From NCBI GenBank assembly GCA_028874905.1, contig JAPPGZ010000039.1:39548-103547 (forward strand): a stretch of DNA of 64,000 bases, read 5' to 3'. This document shows, one piece after another, positions 17,632 through 25,515 of the stretch (position 1 is the first letter of the stretch; each line of letters opens with the position of its first letter). Source of the DNA: Gemmatimonadota bacterium. Its GTDB lineage: Bacteria > Gemmatimonadota > Gemmatimonadetes > Longimicrobiales > Gaopeijiaceae. Made by a program: the position numbers and the translations under genes. A model generated the notes under the pieces. The model was not told the DNA's origin. It ran no database searches and saw nothing but the letters and a program-made list of their open reading frames with translations.

Positions 17632-18378
17632 ATGGAGACACGATCATTGCGGACGACCCCCGTAGCCGCGTGGAAGTCCAGGTTTCCGTGGCTGCGCGCC
17701 GGGACGACCCGACGGGCGCGCTCCGTCGCCTCGGCGGCGGCAGCGGCCAGGGGCTCGGCGCCGACGGAGAAGCCCGACAACGTGGACCGGGCCCTGGCCA
17801 CGGGCTGGCGCTCGGTCGTGAGGAGTCGTCAGGTCCATGGCCGGTCGATCCACGTACATCGTCGGCTCCCGCGCGGGGTGTGCTTGACCGGCGAGGGTGA
17901 TGGCCATGCGACCGGTGTTTCCGGGGTGCTCCTGACCGTCACCCTGGCCGACTGCGTGCCGGTGTTCATTGTGGATCCTGGCCGGCGGACCGTGGCTCTC
18001 CTGCATGCAGGCTGGCGGGGAACTGCGGCAGGAGTGGTCGAAGCGGGGTTGGATACCCTGTCCGAATCCTTCGGGAGCGACCCGAAGGAACTCCTCATGC
18101 ACCTTGGCCCGGCCATCTGCGGCAGCTGCTACGAGGTCGGCCCGGAGGTTTTCCGTGCCCTGGGCGAGTTGGCGCCCCGTGCTCCCACCGCCATCGATCT
18201 GAGGTCGGTGATCAGGCGGCGGAGCAGCGCCGCCGGGATGCGGGGCAGGAACGTTACGGTGAGCGGCGAATGCACGCTCTGCGGGGATGGCCGGTACTAT
18301 TCGCATCGGCGCGGCGACCGTGGCAGGCATCGGGGCTACATCGGCATCCGGGAATCCGATGACCTCCCAACCGGCTGA
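17632..18378 (+). CDS. pgeF: PgeF/YfiH (LACC1) family peptidoglycan-editing / purine nucleoside enzyme
   Basis: 248 residues. Family motifs are RQVHG, LLTVTLADCVPVFIVD (containing the zinc-binding cysteine), LLHAGWRGTAAGVVE (zinc-binding histidine) and HLGPAICGSCYEVGPEV (second zinc cysteine), then CTLCGDGRYYSHRR. Members act on purine nucleosides, and in E. coli the protein removes wrong L-Ser from peptidoglycan precursors. It starts at an ATG next to GGAAGG; a GTG one codon earlier is also possible. Its end overlaps the small zinc-ribbon gene by 20 bases, which itself overlaps the glycosyltransferase, so the three are translationally linked. Confidence 0.9.
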   Translation: METRSLRTTPVAAWKSRFPWLRAGTTRRARSVASAAAAARGSAPTEKPDNVDRALATGWRSVVRSRQVHGRSIHVHRRLPRGVCLTGEGDGHATGVSGVLLTVTLADCVPVFIVDPGRRTVALLHAGWRGTAAGVVEAGLDTLSESFGSDPKELLMHLGPAICGSCYEVGPEVFRALGELAPRAPTAIDLRSVIRRRSSAAGMRGRNVTVSGECTLCGDGRYYSHRRGDRGRHRGYIGIRESDDLPTG

Positions 18379-18559
18379 CTCGGGCCGCGTCGGTCTCTGC
18401 CTCCGATGCACCTGGATGCGCCGGGTAGTGTCACGGCGAGGATCGCACTTCTACCTCTGTGGCCGCCACCGCCACGACCCTACCTTCCGCAAGTACCCCC
18501 CGCTCCCGGTACTACAATGCCGGGGCTTCGACCCGAGTCCTTCGCCCACGCCTGAATGA
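18359..18559 (+). CDS. Small cysteine-rich zinc-ribbon-like protein
   Basis: 66 residues, wedged between pgeF and the glycosyltransferase. It has two cysteine pairs: LCLRCTW near the N-terminus and a later YLCGR and LQCRGF. The central part, SHFYLCGRHRHDPTFRKYPP, followed by LPVLQCRGF, recalls short conserved proteins of actinobacteria and related groups that probably bind one zinc ion. Overlap is 20 bases with pgeF and 4 bases (ATGA at 18556) with the next gene, strong evidence that it is translated. The function is unknown; I infer nothing beyond metal binding. Confidence 0.72.
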   Translation: MTSQPADSGRVGLCLRCTWMRRVVSRRGSHFYLCGRHRHDPTFRKYPPLPVLQCRGFDPSPSPTPE

Positions 18560-20043
18560 TCGATCTGCTCAGTGTAGTTGCGGTGTCGCTGTACGCGGGA
18601 GTCCTGGCTCTTCTTCTCCCTTTCGCCGCGCATCGCATGGTGCTGCTGATCCAGTCGCGAAAAAGGGGTGGGGAGGACGCGGTCGGTGTGAATGGTATGT
18701 ATTTTATGCAAAATACGCATTCCCCTGCAGCACCGGCCCCCGTATCGACGGCCCGCGTCACCGTCCAGTTGCCCGTCTTCAACGAGAGACATGTCGTGGA
18801 GCGGCTGATCGACGCGGCCTGTCGCCTGCGGCATCCGGCCGGGCTTCTGCAGATCCAGGTACTGGACGACTCCACGGACGAGACCACGGCCCTGGCGGAG
18901 CGATGTGCCCGGAAGTGGCGTCGCCGGGGCGTGGATGTCAGCGTCCTCCACCGTTCCGTGCGGACGGGCTACAAGGCCGGTGCGCTGGCGGCGGGCCTCG
19001 ACGAGGCCACCGGGGATTTCATCCTCATCCTGGACGCCGATTTCGTGCCCACTCCGTGTCTGCTGGAGTCGCTGCTTCCCGTCATGCGGGATCCGGGCGT
19101 CGGCCTCGTGCAGGCGCGCTGGGACCACATCAACGAGCGCGACTCGTGGCTCACCCGCGCCCAGGCTCTGCTCCTGGACGGCCACTTCCTGGTGGAGCAG
19201 AGGGGACGCTACCTCGGCGGCCGCTTCTTCAACTTCAACGGCACCGCGGGACTGTGGCGCAGGCAGGCGCTGCTGGACGCGGGCGGCTGGGAGCACGACA
19301 CGCTCACCGAGGACCTGGACATCAGCTACCGGGCGCAAATGGCGGGATGGCGGTTCGTGCTGCGTGACGACATCGGCGTGCCGGCTGAGCTCCCCGGCAC
19401 TCCGGCGTCGCTTCTGGTGCAACAGCGGCGCTGGGCTCAGGGCGGAATCCAGACGGCGCGCAAGGTGCTCCCGGGGCTGTTGCGGGGCCGGTTTCGCCCC
19501 GCTGTAAAACTCGAGGCATTCCTGCACCTGAGCGGCCACCTGGCGCACCCGCTCACCTTCGTCCTCGCTCTGCTCATCGTCCCCTCGGCGATCGCCCGGA
19601 GCGCGTTGGGAGTCGACCGCTTCTGGTGGGTCGACCTGGCGGTGTTCGCCAGTGCCACGGGCCCGTTCGTGCTCTTCTACCTCACCGCCGCACGTAAGCG
19701 CGGCCGTCGCTGGGGCCACGCGATCAGGGCCGCGGCAGGCACGCTCACGCTCGGTGCCGGCATGTCCGTGCTTCTCAGCCGGGCGGTACTGCGCGGCCTT
19801 GGCCGGTTCCGCGATCCGTTCGAGCGTACCCCGAAGGCGGGAGGCGCGGGCCGCTCCAGCTACGAGCGGTCCCGGGGCGCCTTCAGGGGCCAGACACTGG
19901 CGGTAGCCGCCGGGTCGTTCATGGTGCTGTCGGGCACCGTGGCGATCGCCCAGGGGTACTGGGCATCACTGCCCTTCGTGGCGCTCTTCGCTTCGGGGTA
20001 CCTGGCAGTGGGTCTGAACGCCGGACAGACGCGGCATTCGTGA
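18556..20043 (+). CDS. Membrane glycosyltransferase family 2, cellulose-synthase-like
   Basis: 495 residues. There is one N-terminal helix (about 5-30), a cytoplasmic GT-A catalytic domain and four or so C-terminal helices. Processive-type catalytic motifs are present: DDST (104-107), DAD (160-162), TEDLD (250-254) and QQRRW (288-292). Such enzymes polymerise or transfer sugars such as glucose or mannose to lipid or glycan; the product here is not determinable. The linker at residues 36-65 contains an unusually AT-rich stretch encoding GMYFMQNTH. The last 78 bases overlap the convergent GT87-type gene. Confidence 0.88.
   Translation: MIDLLSVVAVSLYAGVLALLLPFAAHRMVLLIQSRKRGGEDAVGVNGMYFMQNTHSPAAPAPVSTARVTVQLPVFNERHVVERLIDAACRLRHPAGLLQIQVLDDSTDETTALAERCARKWRRRGVDVSVLHRSVRTGYKAGALAAGLDEATGDFILILDADFVPTPCLLESLLPVMRDPGVGLVQARWDHINERDSWLTRAQALLLDGHFLVEQRGRYLGGRFFNFNGTAGLWRRQALLDAGGWEHDTLTEDLDISYRAQMAGWRFVLRDDIGVPAELPGTPASLLVQQRRWAQGGIQTARKVLPGLLRGRFRPAVKLEAFLHLSGHLAHPLTFVLALLIVPSAIARSALGVDRFWWVDLAVFASATGPFVLFYLTAARKRGRRWGHAIRAAAGTLTLGAGMSVLLSRAVLRGLGRFRDPFERTPKAGGAGRSSYERSRGAFRGQTLAVAAGSFMVLSGTVAIAQGYWASLPFVALFASGYLAVGLNAGQTRHS
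18699..18716. repeat. AT-rich inverted repeat inside the glycosyltransferase gene
   Basis: GTATTTT (18699-18705) and AAAATAC (18710-18716) form a perfect 7-bp inverted repeat around ATGC, inside a coding region that is otherwise strongly GC-rich. It falls in the variable linker after the first membrane helix. It could be a protein-binding site, an mRNA hairpin or just drift in an unconstrained linker. Confidence 0.5.
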
Positions 20044-21372
20044 GTCTCGCGAACCCCTGGCGCCGACGAGGCTCCCGGCCGACACCAGCAACAGGATCCA
20101 CACCGGCAGCCACATGACCACGCGGGTCCAAGCAGGCTCGGGCCAGACCCCGGTCAGCTGGTACGCGGCGAGCCCCCAGTAGCCGAGAAACGCGAGGCCG
20201 CTCAGCAGCAGGAACGGCGCATTGCCGCGCAGCGCAGCCATCGGGAGCACCCAGAGCGCGTACCAGGGGTGTAACGTGGGCGAGAGCAGCAGCCCGGCCC
20301 CGATGATCCACAGCAGGGCCCGCTCGACGCGGAAGCGCCGCCACGTCGCATACACGACAACCGTCAGCACGGGAACGGCGGCCGCGGTACGGGCCTGCAC
20401 GGGATCGGGGAACAGGCGCGCGATCAGCGTGAAGGCGCCCTGGTTGGCCGTCCAGTGTTCGGCATAGGTGCGCAGTCCCTCGGTGAGCGCCCCGAGACCG
20501 ACGCCGGCGAACGGCAGGTAGAGGGCGGTGCACACGGCGACAAAGGCGAGGGCCGCGGCGGCTCCGTGGCGGCGCACAAGCGGCGGCAGGGCGGCGGCGG
20601 GAGCGAACTTGGTCAGGGCGGCAAGGCCGAGCAGAGAACCGAGCGCGGCGGCCCGGCCGTGACGCGTGCGCCGGCGGCTCGGGCGGTGCCCGCGACTCGT
20701 GCCACCCGGGCGATTCTTGCGACCGGAGGCGACCCAGATGAGACCCGCCAGGAAGAACAGCCCCACCGCATCGAAGTGCGCGCTCCAGGCCGTCTCCACG
20801 ATCAGCAGCGGCGACCACAGGTACCAGACCAGGACGGCGCCCGGATTGCGGCCCGTGCCGCAGGCGATCCGGTACAGCAGCAGCCCGCAGCCGAGATCGA
20901 AGCACAGCCACACCAGCTTGGCGACCGGGATCGTTCCGCCGAGCGCCCCAACCAGCCCGAACAGAAGCTGCGCCAGCGGCGGATAGATGGTCGGGACCTC
21001 GGGGTGGTTGACACGATCGTGCCACGGCGTGCGGATCGACTCGTACGCATCGTCCGCGGGCGCGTGTCCGTAGGGGTTGAGGCCCTCTCCGAGCACGTGG
21101 CCGTCCCAGAGGTAGCGGTAGATGTCGTCGGACAGCTCCGGCGCCAGGGGCAGAAGAGCCAGCCGGGCAAGTATCCCGATACCCCAGATGAGGGGGATGG
21201 AGAGCGGCCGTTTCATCGCGGCGATCCCGGCCGCGCCGTAACAGAGAAAGGCGGCCGCGGGAAGGAGGAGGCGGGGCAGGGGCAGCGCGGCCCCGGCCAG
21301 CCATCCGAAGGCAGCCAGTGCCGCCACTTCCAGGACGCCGAGAACCAGCAGCACGCGCATGGGCGATTCCAT
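19966..21372 (-). CDS. Polytopic polyprenol-phosphate-dependent glycosyltransferase (GT87/GT-C-like)
   Basis: 468 residues with about ten membrane helices. The first large loop carries LSDDIYRYLWDGHVLGEGLN (the acidic DD pair typical of GT-C enzymes), followed by NPYGHAP and IYPPLAQLLFG, as in mannosyltransferases of the DUF2029/GT87 type that use polyprenyl-phosphate sugars on the outer face of the membrane. A basic loop (about residues 218-240) separates the halves. The start may be 21372 or the ATG at 21360. The 3' end overlaps the convergent family 2 enzyme gene by 78 bases. It probably extends the same surface glycan, but that is inference. Confidence 0.82.
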   Translation of the reverse strand: MESPMRVLLVLGVLEVAALAAFGWLAGAALPLPRLLLPAAAFLCYGAAGIAAMKRPLSIPLIWGIGILARLALLPLAPELSDDIYRYLWDGHVLGEGLNPYGHAPADDAYESIRTPWHDRVNHPEVPTIYPPLAQLLFGLVGALGGTIPVAKLVWLCFDLGCGLLLYRIACGTGRNPGAVLVWYLWSPLLIVETAWSAHFDAVGLFFLAGLIWVASGRKNRPGGTSRGHRPSRRRTRHGRAAALGSLLGLAALTKFAPAAALPPLVRRHGAAAALAFVAVCTALYLPFAGVGLGALTEGLRTYAEHWTANQGAFTLIARLFPDPVQARTAAAVPVLTVVVYATWRRFRVERALLWIIGAGLLLSPTLHPWYALWVLPMAALRGNAPFLLLSGLAFLGYWGLAAYQLTGVWPEPAWTRVVMWLPVWILLLVSAGSLVGARGSRDSRMPRLSGVQTHCQVPRSEERHEGQ

Positions 21373-21488
21373 GCGGCACCATACCCCGCCGCGCCCGGCC
21401 GCGCCAACCGGTCGGGGCCAAGTCGCGGCGACCCGGCTCGCCGCGCCACGCGCTGGTCCGGCGCGGCACGCCGCGTTCTATTCCTGCG

Positions 21489-22214
21489 GTGACTTCAATA
21501 CCGGACGAGCGACTCTCGCGCACGGCGGTGCTGATTCCGGCGCTCAACGAGGAGGATGCGCTCCCCGCGGTCCTGCGCGCGCTGCCAATCGGTCGCCTGC
21601 AGCACGTGGTCGTGGCCGACAACGGCTCCACGGACGGCACGGCCAGGGTCGCGCGCGCCGCCGGCGCGGTGGTCGTGCGGGAGGACGAGCGCGGCTACGG
21701 CGCGGCGTGCCTGAAGGGAATCGCCTGCCTGTCGGCGCTTCCGAGTCGGCCCGAGGTGCTCGTGTTCCTTGACGCGGACCACCCCGAAAACGGCGAGCAG
21801 CTCACGCTCGTGCTGGATCCGGTGGCGCACGGTGCCGATCTGGCGCTCGGGGTACGGGTCGGGCGGGACGGTGGCACGGGCAACCTCCACGCGCACGCCC
21901 GCCTGGGGAATCGCATCGTGCTGGCCGCCGTGCGGCTGCTCTTCGGCCGCCGTTTCCTGGATCTCCCGCCATTCAGGGCGATCCGCTTCGACGCGCTGGA
22001 GCGTCTGGCGATGGACGACCGCAACTGGGGCTGGACGCTGCAGATGCAGGTGAGGGCGGTGCGCAAGGGCCTCGCCATCGTGGAGGTGGAGGCGCCGCAC
22101 CTGCCGCGCGTCCGGGGCCGCTCCAAGATCTCGGGCCGCCTGGGGATGTCGCTGCGCGTCGGCGCGAAGATGTTCTTCACGCTGGCGCGGGAGCGGCTCC
22201 GACAAACTGTCTGA
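21489..22214 (+). CDS. Family 2 glycosyltransferase, dolichyl-phosphate-mannose-synthase-like
   Basis: 241 residues from GTG at 21489. The soluble GT-A domain begins RTAVLIPALNEEDALPAVL, with DNGSTDGTA and the metal-binding LDADHPEN motif. It ends in RSKISGRLGMSLRVGAKMFF, a pattern of enzymes that make polyprenyl-phosphate sugars or glycosylate lipids. There is no obvious membrane domain. Together with the divergent GT87-type gene 116 bases away, which would need a polyprenyl-phosphate sugar donor, this makes a logical donor-and-transferase pair. The upstream in-frame residues are Arg/Pro-rich and rejected. Confidence 0.85.
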   Translation: MTSIPDERLSRTAVLIPALNEEDALPAVLRALPIGRLQHVVVADNGSTDGTARVARAAGAVVVREDERGYGAACLKGIACLSALPSRPEVLVFLDADHPENGEQLTLVLDPVAHGADLALGVRVGRDGGTGNLHAHARLGNRIVLAAVRLLFGRRFLDLPPFRAIRFDALERLAMDDRNWGWTLQMQVRAVRKGLAIVEVEAPHLPRVRGRSKISGRLGMSLRVGAKMFFTLARERLRQTV

Positions 22215-22298
22215 GCGTTGACGCGTGGTTGGAGAGAAGGCAGTCTGAGTTTCACGGAGCCCCTGCGCTGCACCAGTCCGAAAGGAGAACGGTCGCCG

Positions 22299-22966
22299 AT
22301 GAACTGCCACGCACAACAGGCCGTCGGGGCGCGCCACTGGCATCTTCCTCGCACCGCCCTGATCGCATTCGTCACCGGGGTGTCGCTGGCTACGCCGACC
22401 TCCACGAGGGGTCTCGAGGCGCAGGAATCCTCGCCGCAAGGGGAAACGATCCGCCTGACAGCGGAAATACGCGACTCTCGGGACAACGCGGCGTTGCTTG
22501 GGGCCTAATCGAGTTCACCGGCCTGGTCGGCCGGAACGTGATCGGGGTGGACGGCCGCACCGTGATGGATCTCCCACGGGGCCGGTACTGGATCAATGTC
22601 CGGAGGTGGGGATATGAGCGACTGGCCGGATATGTCGAGGTAATCCGTGCAGGAGAACTCAGGATGGAGATGCGCCATGTGGTCACCCGACCCATGCTTG
22701 ATCAACTTGCGGCCGGCAAGCTGACTGACGCGTTCAAGACGGTGCCGGGCATCCGGGTCGAAGGTCGAATATCGGAGCCCCCCGTTCTGGTCTGTGCGCA
22801 ATGCCCCCTGAGCCTTTATGTAGACGGGACTCGGCGGTACACCGATCGGCGGACTCGGCGCTTCGTCATCGACGACCTTGCGCCGGAGTCCGTGGAGTTG
22901 ATCGAGATTTGGGCGCCCCGGCGAGACTCAAGCTGTGGGGGTTCGGTCCTCATCTGGACCCGCTGA
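22299..22966 (+). pseudogene. Secreted plug-like protein gene disrupted by a frameshift
   Basis: An ATG with AAAGGAG upstream (22281-22287) opens a frame encoding a signal peptide and TIRLTAEIRDSRDNAALLGA, then hits TAA at 22506. One base back, a second frame continues LIEFTGLVGRNVIGVDGR and runs to 22966. Joined, they read as a carboxypeptidase-regulatory-like domain (GALIEFTG) followed by an orphan TonB-plug-like region with LTDAFKTVPGIRVEG, CPLSLYVDG and the end CGGSVLIWTR. A single C lost near 22505 explains the break. No standard slippery heptamer is present, so a real mutation or a sequencing error is more likely than programmed shifting. It is related in type to 2438-2830. Confidence 0.7.
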
Positions 22967-23022
22967 GTTGGAGCACCGGCCGGTAACTTTTGCATGGAGC
23001 AATCAAACCGGTCCACGGGCTG

Positions 23023-25515
23023 CTACCGCTCCCCCAGCGCCACGATCCGGCCGCCGCGGTCTTCCAGCTCGGCGGCCATGGCGGGATGGCACGTGAAGAC
23101 GAACACCTGGCGCTTCTCGGCGACGCGCTCCAGCAGCCCGAAGGCCCGGTCGCGGCGCCAGGCGTCCCAGTTGACCAGGGTCTCGTCCATGAAGAGCGGG
23201 AGGCGCTCCTCGCCAGCGTCGAGGTGATCGATGATCGCCAGCCGCAGCGCCAGGTACACCTGCTCGCGCGTCCCCTGGGAGAGCGCCTGTCCCACCTTCC
23301 TCGGCGTGGTCGCGGCGGGGCCGCTCAGGTAGAAGGCCTCGTCGCCCGTGTCGCCCATTTCGATGTGCTCGTATCGGCCGGCCGTGATGTGCCGGAGGTG
23401 ATCCGCGGCGCGGCGAAGCAGGTCCGGCTGGTGCTCGTCGCGGAAGCGGCGATCGGCTTCGCGGACGATCCTCGCGAGCAGAAACGACCGGTCCCGCGCC
23501 TCCTTCGCGTCGCGGATGCGCTCCTTGACCGCCTGGATGCGCCCCTCGACCCGGTCGGGAGTGTCCCCCTCCTGCAGGTGGCGGATCTCGGTGTCGAGTC
23601 TCGTGATCGTGCTGCTCAGCTCCTCGCCCTCCTCGGCGAGCGCATCGTGCCGCCCGGACGCGTCACGGAGCGCTTCGGCGAGCGACGCCCAGTCCGTGCC
23701 GACCGCGTCCGCTTCGCGGATTTCGGCCTCGACCCGGTCCAGCTCGGGCCATTCCCGCTCCAGTTCGCCCCGCATCTGATCGGCCCTTTGCGCCGCTTCC
23801 GTCCGAGCAGCCGCCCGGCGGGCGCCGCGCTCGGCGTCGCCGTCGCCGAGTTCGGCCAGCGTTGCCTCCAGATCGCGGAGGCGATTGGTCGCGGCATCCT
23901 GGTTCCGCCGGGCGGCGGCCAGATCGTCCTCTGCACGCTCCAGGTCGCGGCGCGTGGCGGTGGCGCGCTCGTCCCGCGTGGCCAACAGCTCCAGCATGCG
24001 CTCGATCCGGGCCGGAAGCTCCATGTCCGGGGCCTCCAGAAGGTTGTCGCGGATGGGCAGAGCGGCGACGAGGCTCACGGCCTCGCGGCGTGCCGCCGCC
24101 TCGGCCTCGCGGAGCTGCGCCACTTGCCCGGACCGGCGTCCGCGAGCGTCGGCGGTGGCCTTGCCGTACCGCCGCGCCCGTCGATCGGCATCCCACCACA
24201 GAATCGTCAGGAGGAACCCCCCGATCACGGCGACGGCGCCCACGCGGAGCGCGAAGGCATTGCCCAGCGGAAGCTCCACACCGACCTGCGGCAGCGTGAG
24301 AGCCGCGATGGCAACCCCCACCAGCAGCAGGACGACTCCCGCCACCAACCGGCTCCTGGCGGGCTTGAGCGCCACCGGCAGATCGTCCGCGCCGCGCAGG
24401 AGACCCTCCTCGGCCACGCGGCGGTCCTCGCGCGCGGCCTCGAACGCCCGCACCCGGCCGCGGAGTTCCTCCGTGGAAACCGCGGCGAGGGCCTCACGGG
24501 CACCATCGCCCGGCAGCTCCGAGAACAGTGACCCGGCGTGCTCCTCCCAACGTGCGCGAAGGCGCTCGCCTTCAGTCCCCGCCGCGACCGTTTCCTGCCG
24601 CCTTCCTTCGAGAAGGGCGACCCGCTCCACTGCGGCGCGCGCTTCCTCGCGCAGTTCGCTCAGTCGTTCGGCCGGCCTGTTCGGCAGCGCATCCAGGTCG
24701 CTCGCGGCTCCCGCCTCGGCGCGAAGCTCGTCGATGCGCGCCATTGCCCGCCGCACGGGGAGCAGACGGTTCAATTGGTGGTCGATCACGCCGTGACGCT
24801 CCCGCTCGCGGGACCTCTCCTCGCGCAGCGCCTGGAGCCTGGTCTCGGCGCCCGCCCGCTCCGCCACCTTCTCCCGCACTGCGCGGTCCCGGTAGAGAGC
24901 ATCGCGCTTGCGTTCGTTCAGGGTGGCCAGCTCGGACGCGAGCACGCGCACACGGGGGCGGCCGCGCCGGTCGGGGCGCCACAGCCGCTTCGCCTCGTCC
25001 TCCAGGCCGGCCACGACGGTGCGTGCCGAGTGAAGATCCGGCGCGGCCATCGCCCCCACCAGCCGATCCTGCACGAGGTCCCAGCTCTCGCCCTCGAGGC
25101 CTGCGAGTTCGGCGAGGGTCAGCGCGTATACCTGGCGGAACACGACGCGGGTGACGTGACCGGCGGTGGGGAGGGGATGGTTGCGGATGTCGTCCACACG
25201 CTCCCCAACGTGCAGCCTGCCCCACGCCCGCGACCGCAGGCGCCGGTGGACCTCGATCACGGGAGCATCGGGACTCTGGTCGAGACGGATCCGCGCGCGG
25301 CCCTCGGGATCTCCGCCCGCCCAGGGCGTGAATGGGTGCCTGGCGCGGCTGGCTGGGCGAAATCCGTAAACTAAAGTTGACATTAAGTCAAATAAAGTTG
25401 ACTTTCCGCTCTCGTTGGGGCCGAGCACGACCACGATGTTCGGGAGCGGGTCTTCGCCTGTCGAGAGGTTGGTCAGGCAGCCGTAGCGCACGACCTCGAT
25501 CGACTCGAACCTCAT
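23023..25515 (-). CDS. yhaN: YhaN-like SMC/RecF-type ATPase
   Basis: 830 residues. It has an N-terminal ABC-type ATPase half with Walker A GPNESGKST (about 32-40), a long charged coiled coil in two parts, and between them two adjacent membrane helices (about 385-440, LVAGVVLLLVGVAIAAL and AVAVIGGFLLTILWW), typical of YhaN. The C-terminal half has a signature-like SQGTREQVYLALRLA and Walker B LPLFMDETLVNWD. Partner of the YhaO phosphoesterase, whose gene overlaps by ATGA just upstream; together they resemble the SbcCD/Mre11-Rad50 nuclease type and are thought to act in DNA repair at the membrane. Confidence 0.85.
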   Translation of the reverse strand: MRFESIEVVRYGCLTNLSTGEDPLPNIVVVLGPNESGKSTLFDLMSTLVYGFRPASRARHPFTPWAGGDPEGRARIRLDQSPDAPVIEVHRRLRSRAWGRLHVGERVDDIRNHPLPTAGHVTRVVFRQVYALTLAELAGLEGESWDLVQDRLVGAMAAPDLHSARTVVAGLEDEAKRLWRPDRRGRPRVRVLASELATLNERKRDALYRDRAVREKVAERAGAETRLQALREERSRERERHGVIDHQLNRLLPVRRAMARIDELRAEAGAASDLDALPNRPAERLSELREEARAAVERVALLEGRRQETVAAGTEGERLRARWEEHAGSLFSELPGDGAREALAAVSTEELRGRVRAFEAAREDRRVAEEGLLRGADDLPVALKPARSRLVAGVVLLLVGVAIAALTLPQVGVELPLGNAFALRVGAVAVIGGFLLTILWWDADRRARRYGKATADARGRRSGQVAQLREAEAAARREAVSLVAALPIRDNLLEAPDMELPARIERMLELLATRDERATATRRDLERAEDDLAAARRNQDAATNRLRDLEATLAELGDGDAERGARRAAARTEAAQRADQMRGELEREWPELDRVEAEIREADAVGTDWASLAEALRDASGRHDALAEEGEELSSTITRLDTEIRHLQEGDTPDRVEGRIQAVKERIRDAKEARDRSFLLARIVREADRRFRDEHQPDLLRRAADHLRHITAGRYEHIEMGDTGDEAFYLSGPAATTPRKVGQALSQGTREQVYLALRLAIIDHLDAGEERLPLFMDETLVNWDAWRRDRAFGLLERVAEKRQVFVFTCHPAMAAELEDRGGRIVALGER

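Noticed and set aside
22218..22508. Separate 96-residue secreted protein
   Set aside because: The sequence continues smoothly into the next frame as one domain, so it is better read as the first part of a frameshifted gene.
22971..22992. Palindrome ACCGGCCGGT followed by TTTT as a terminator
   Set aside because: A 10-base palindrome without a loop cannot form a stable hairpin.
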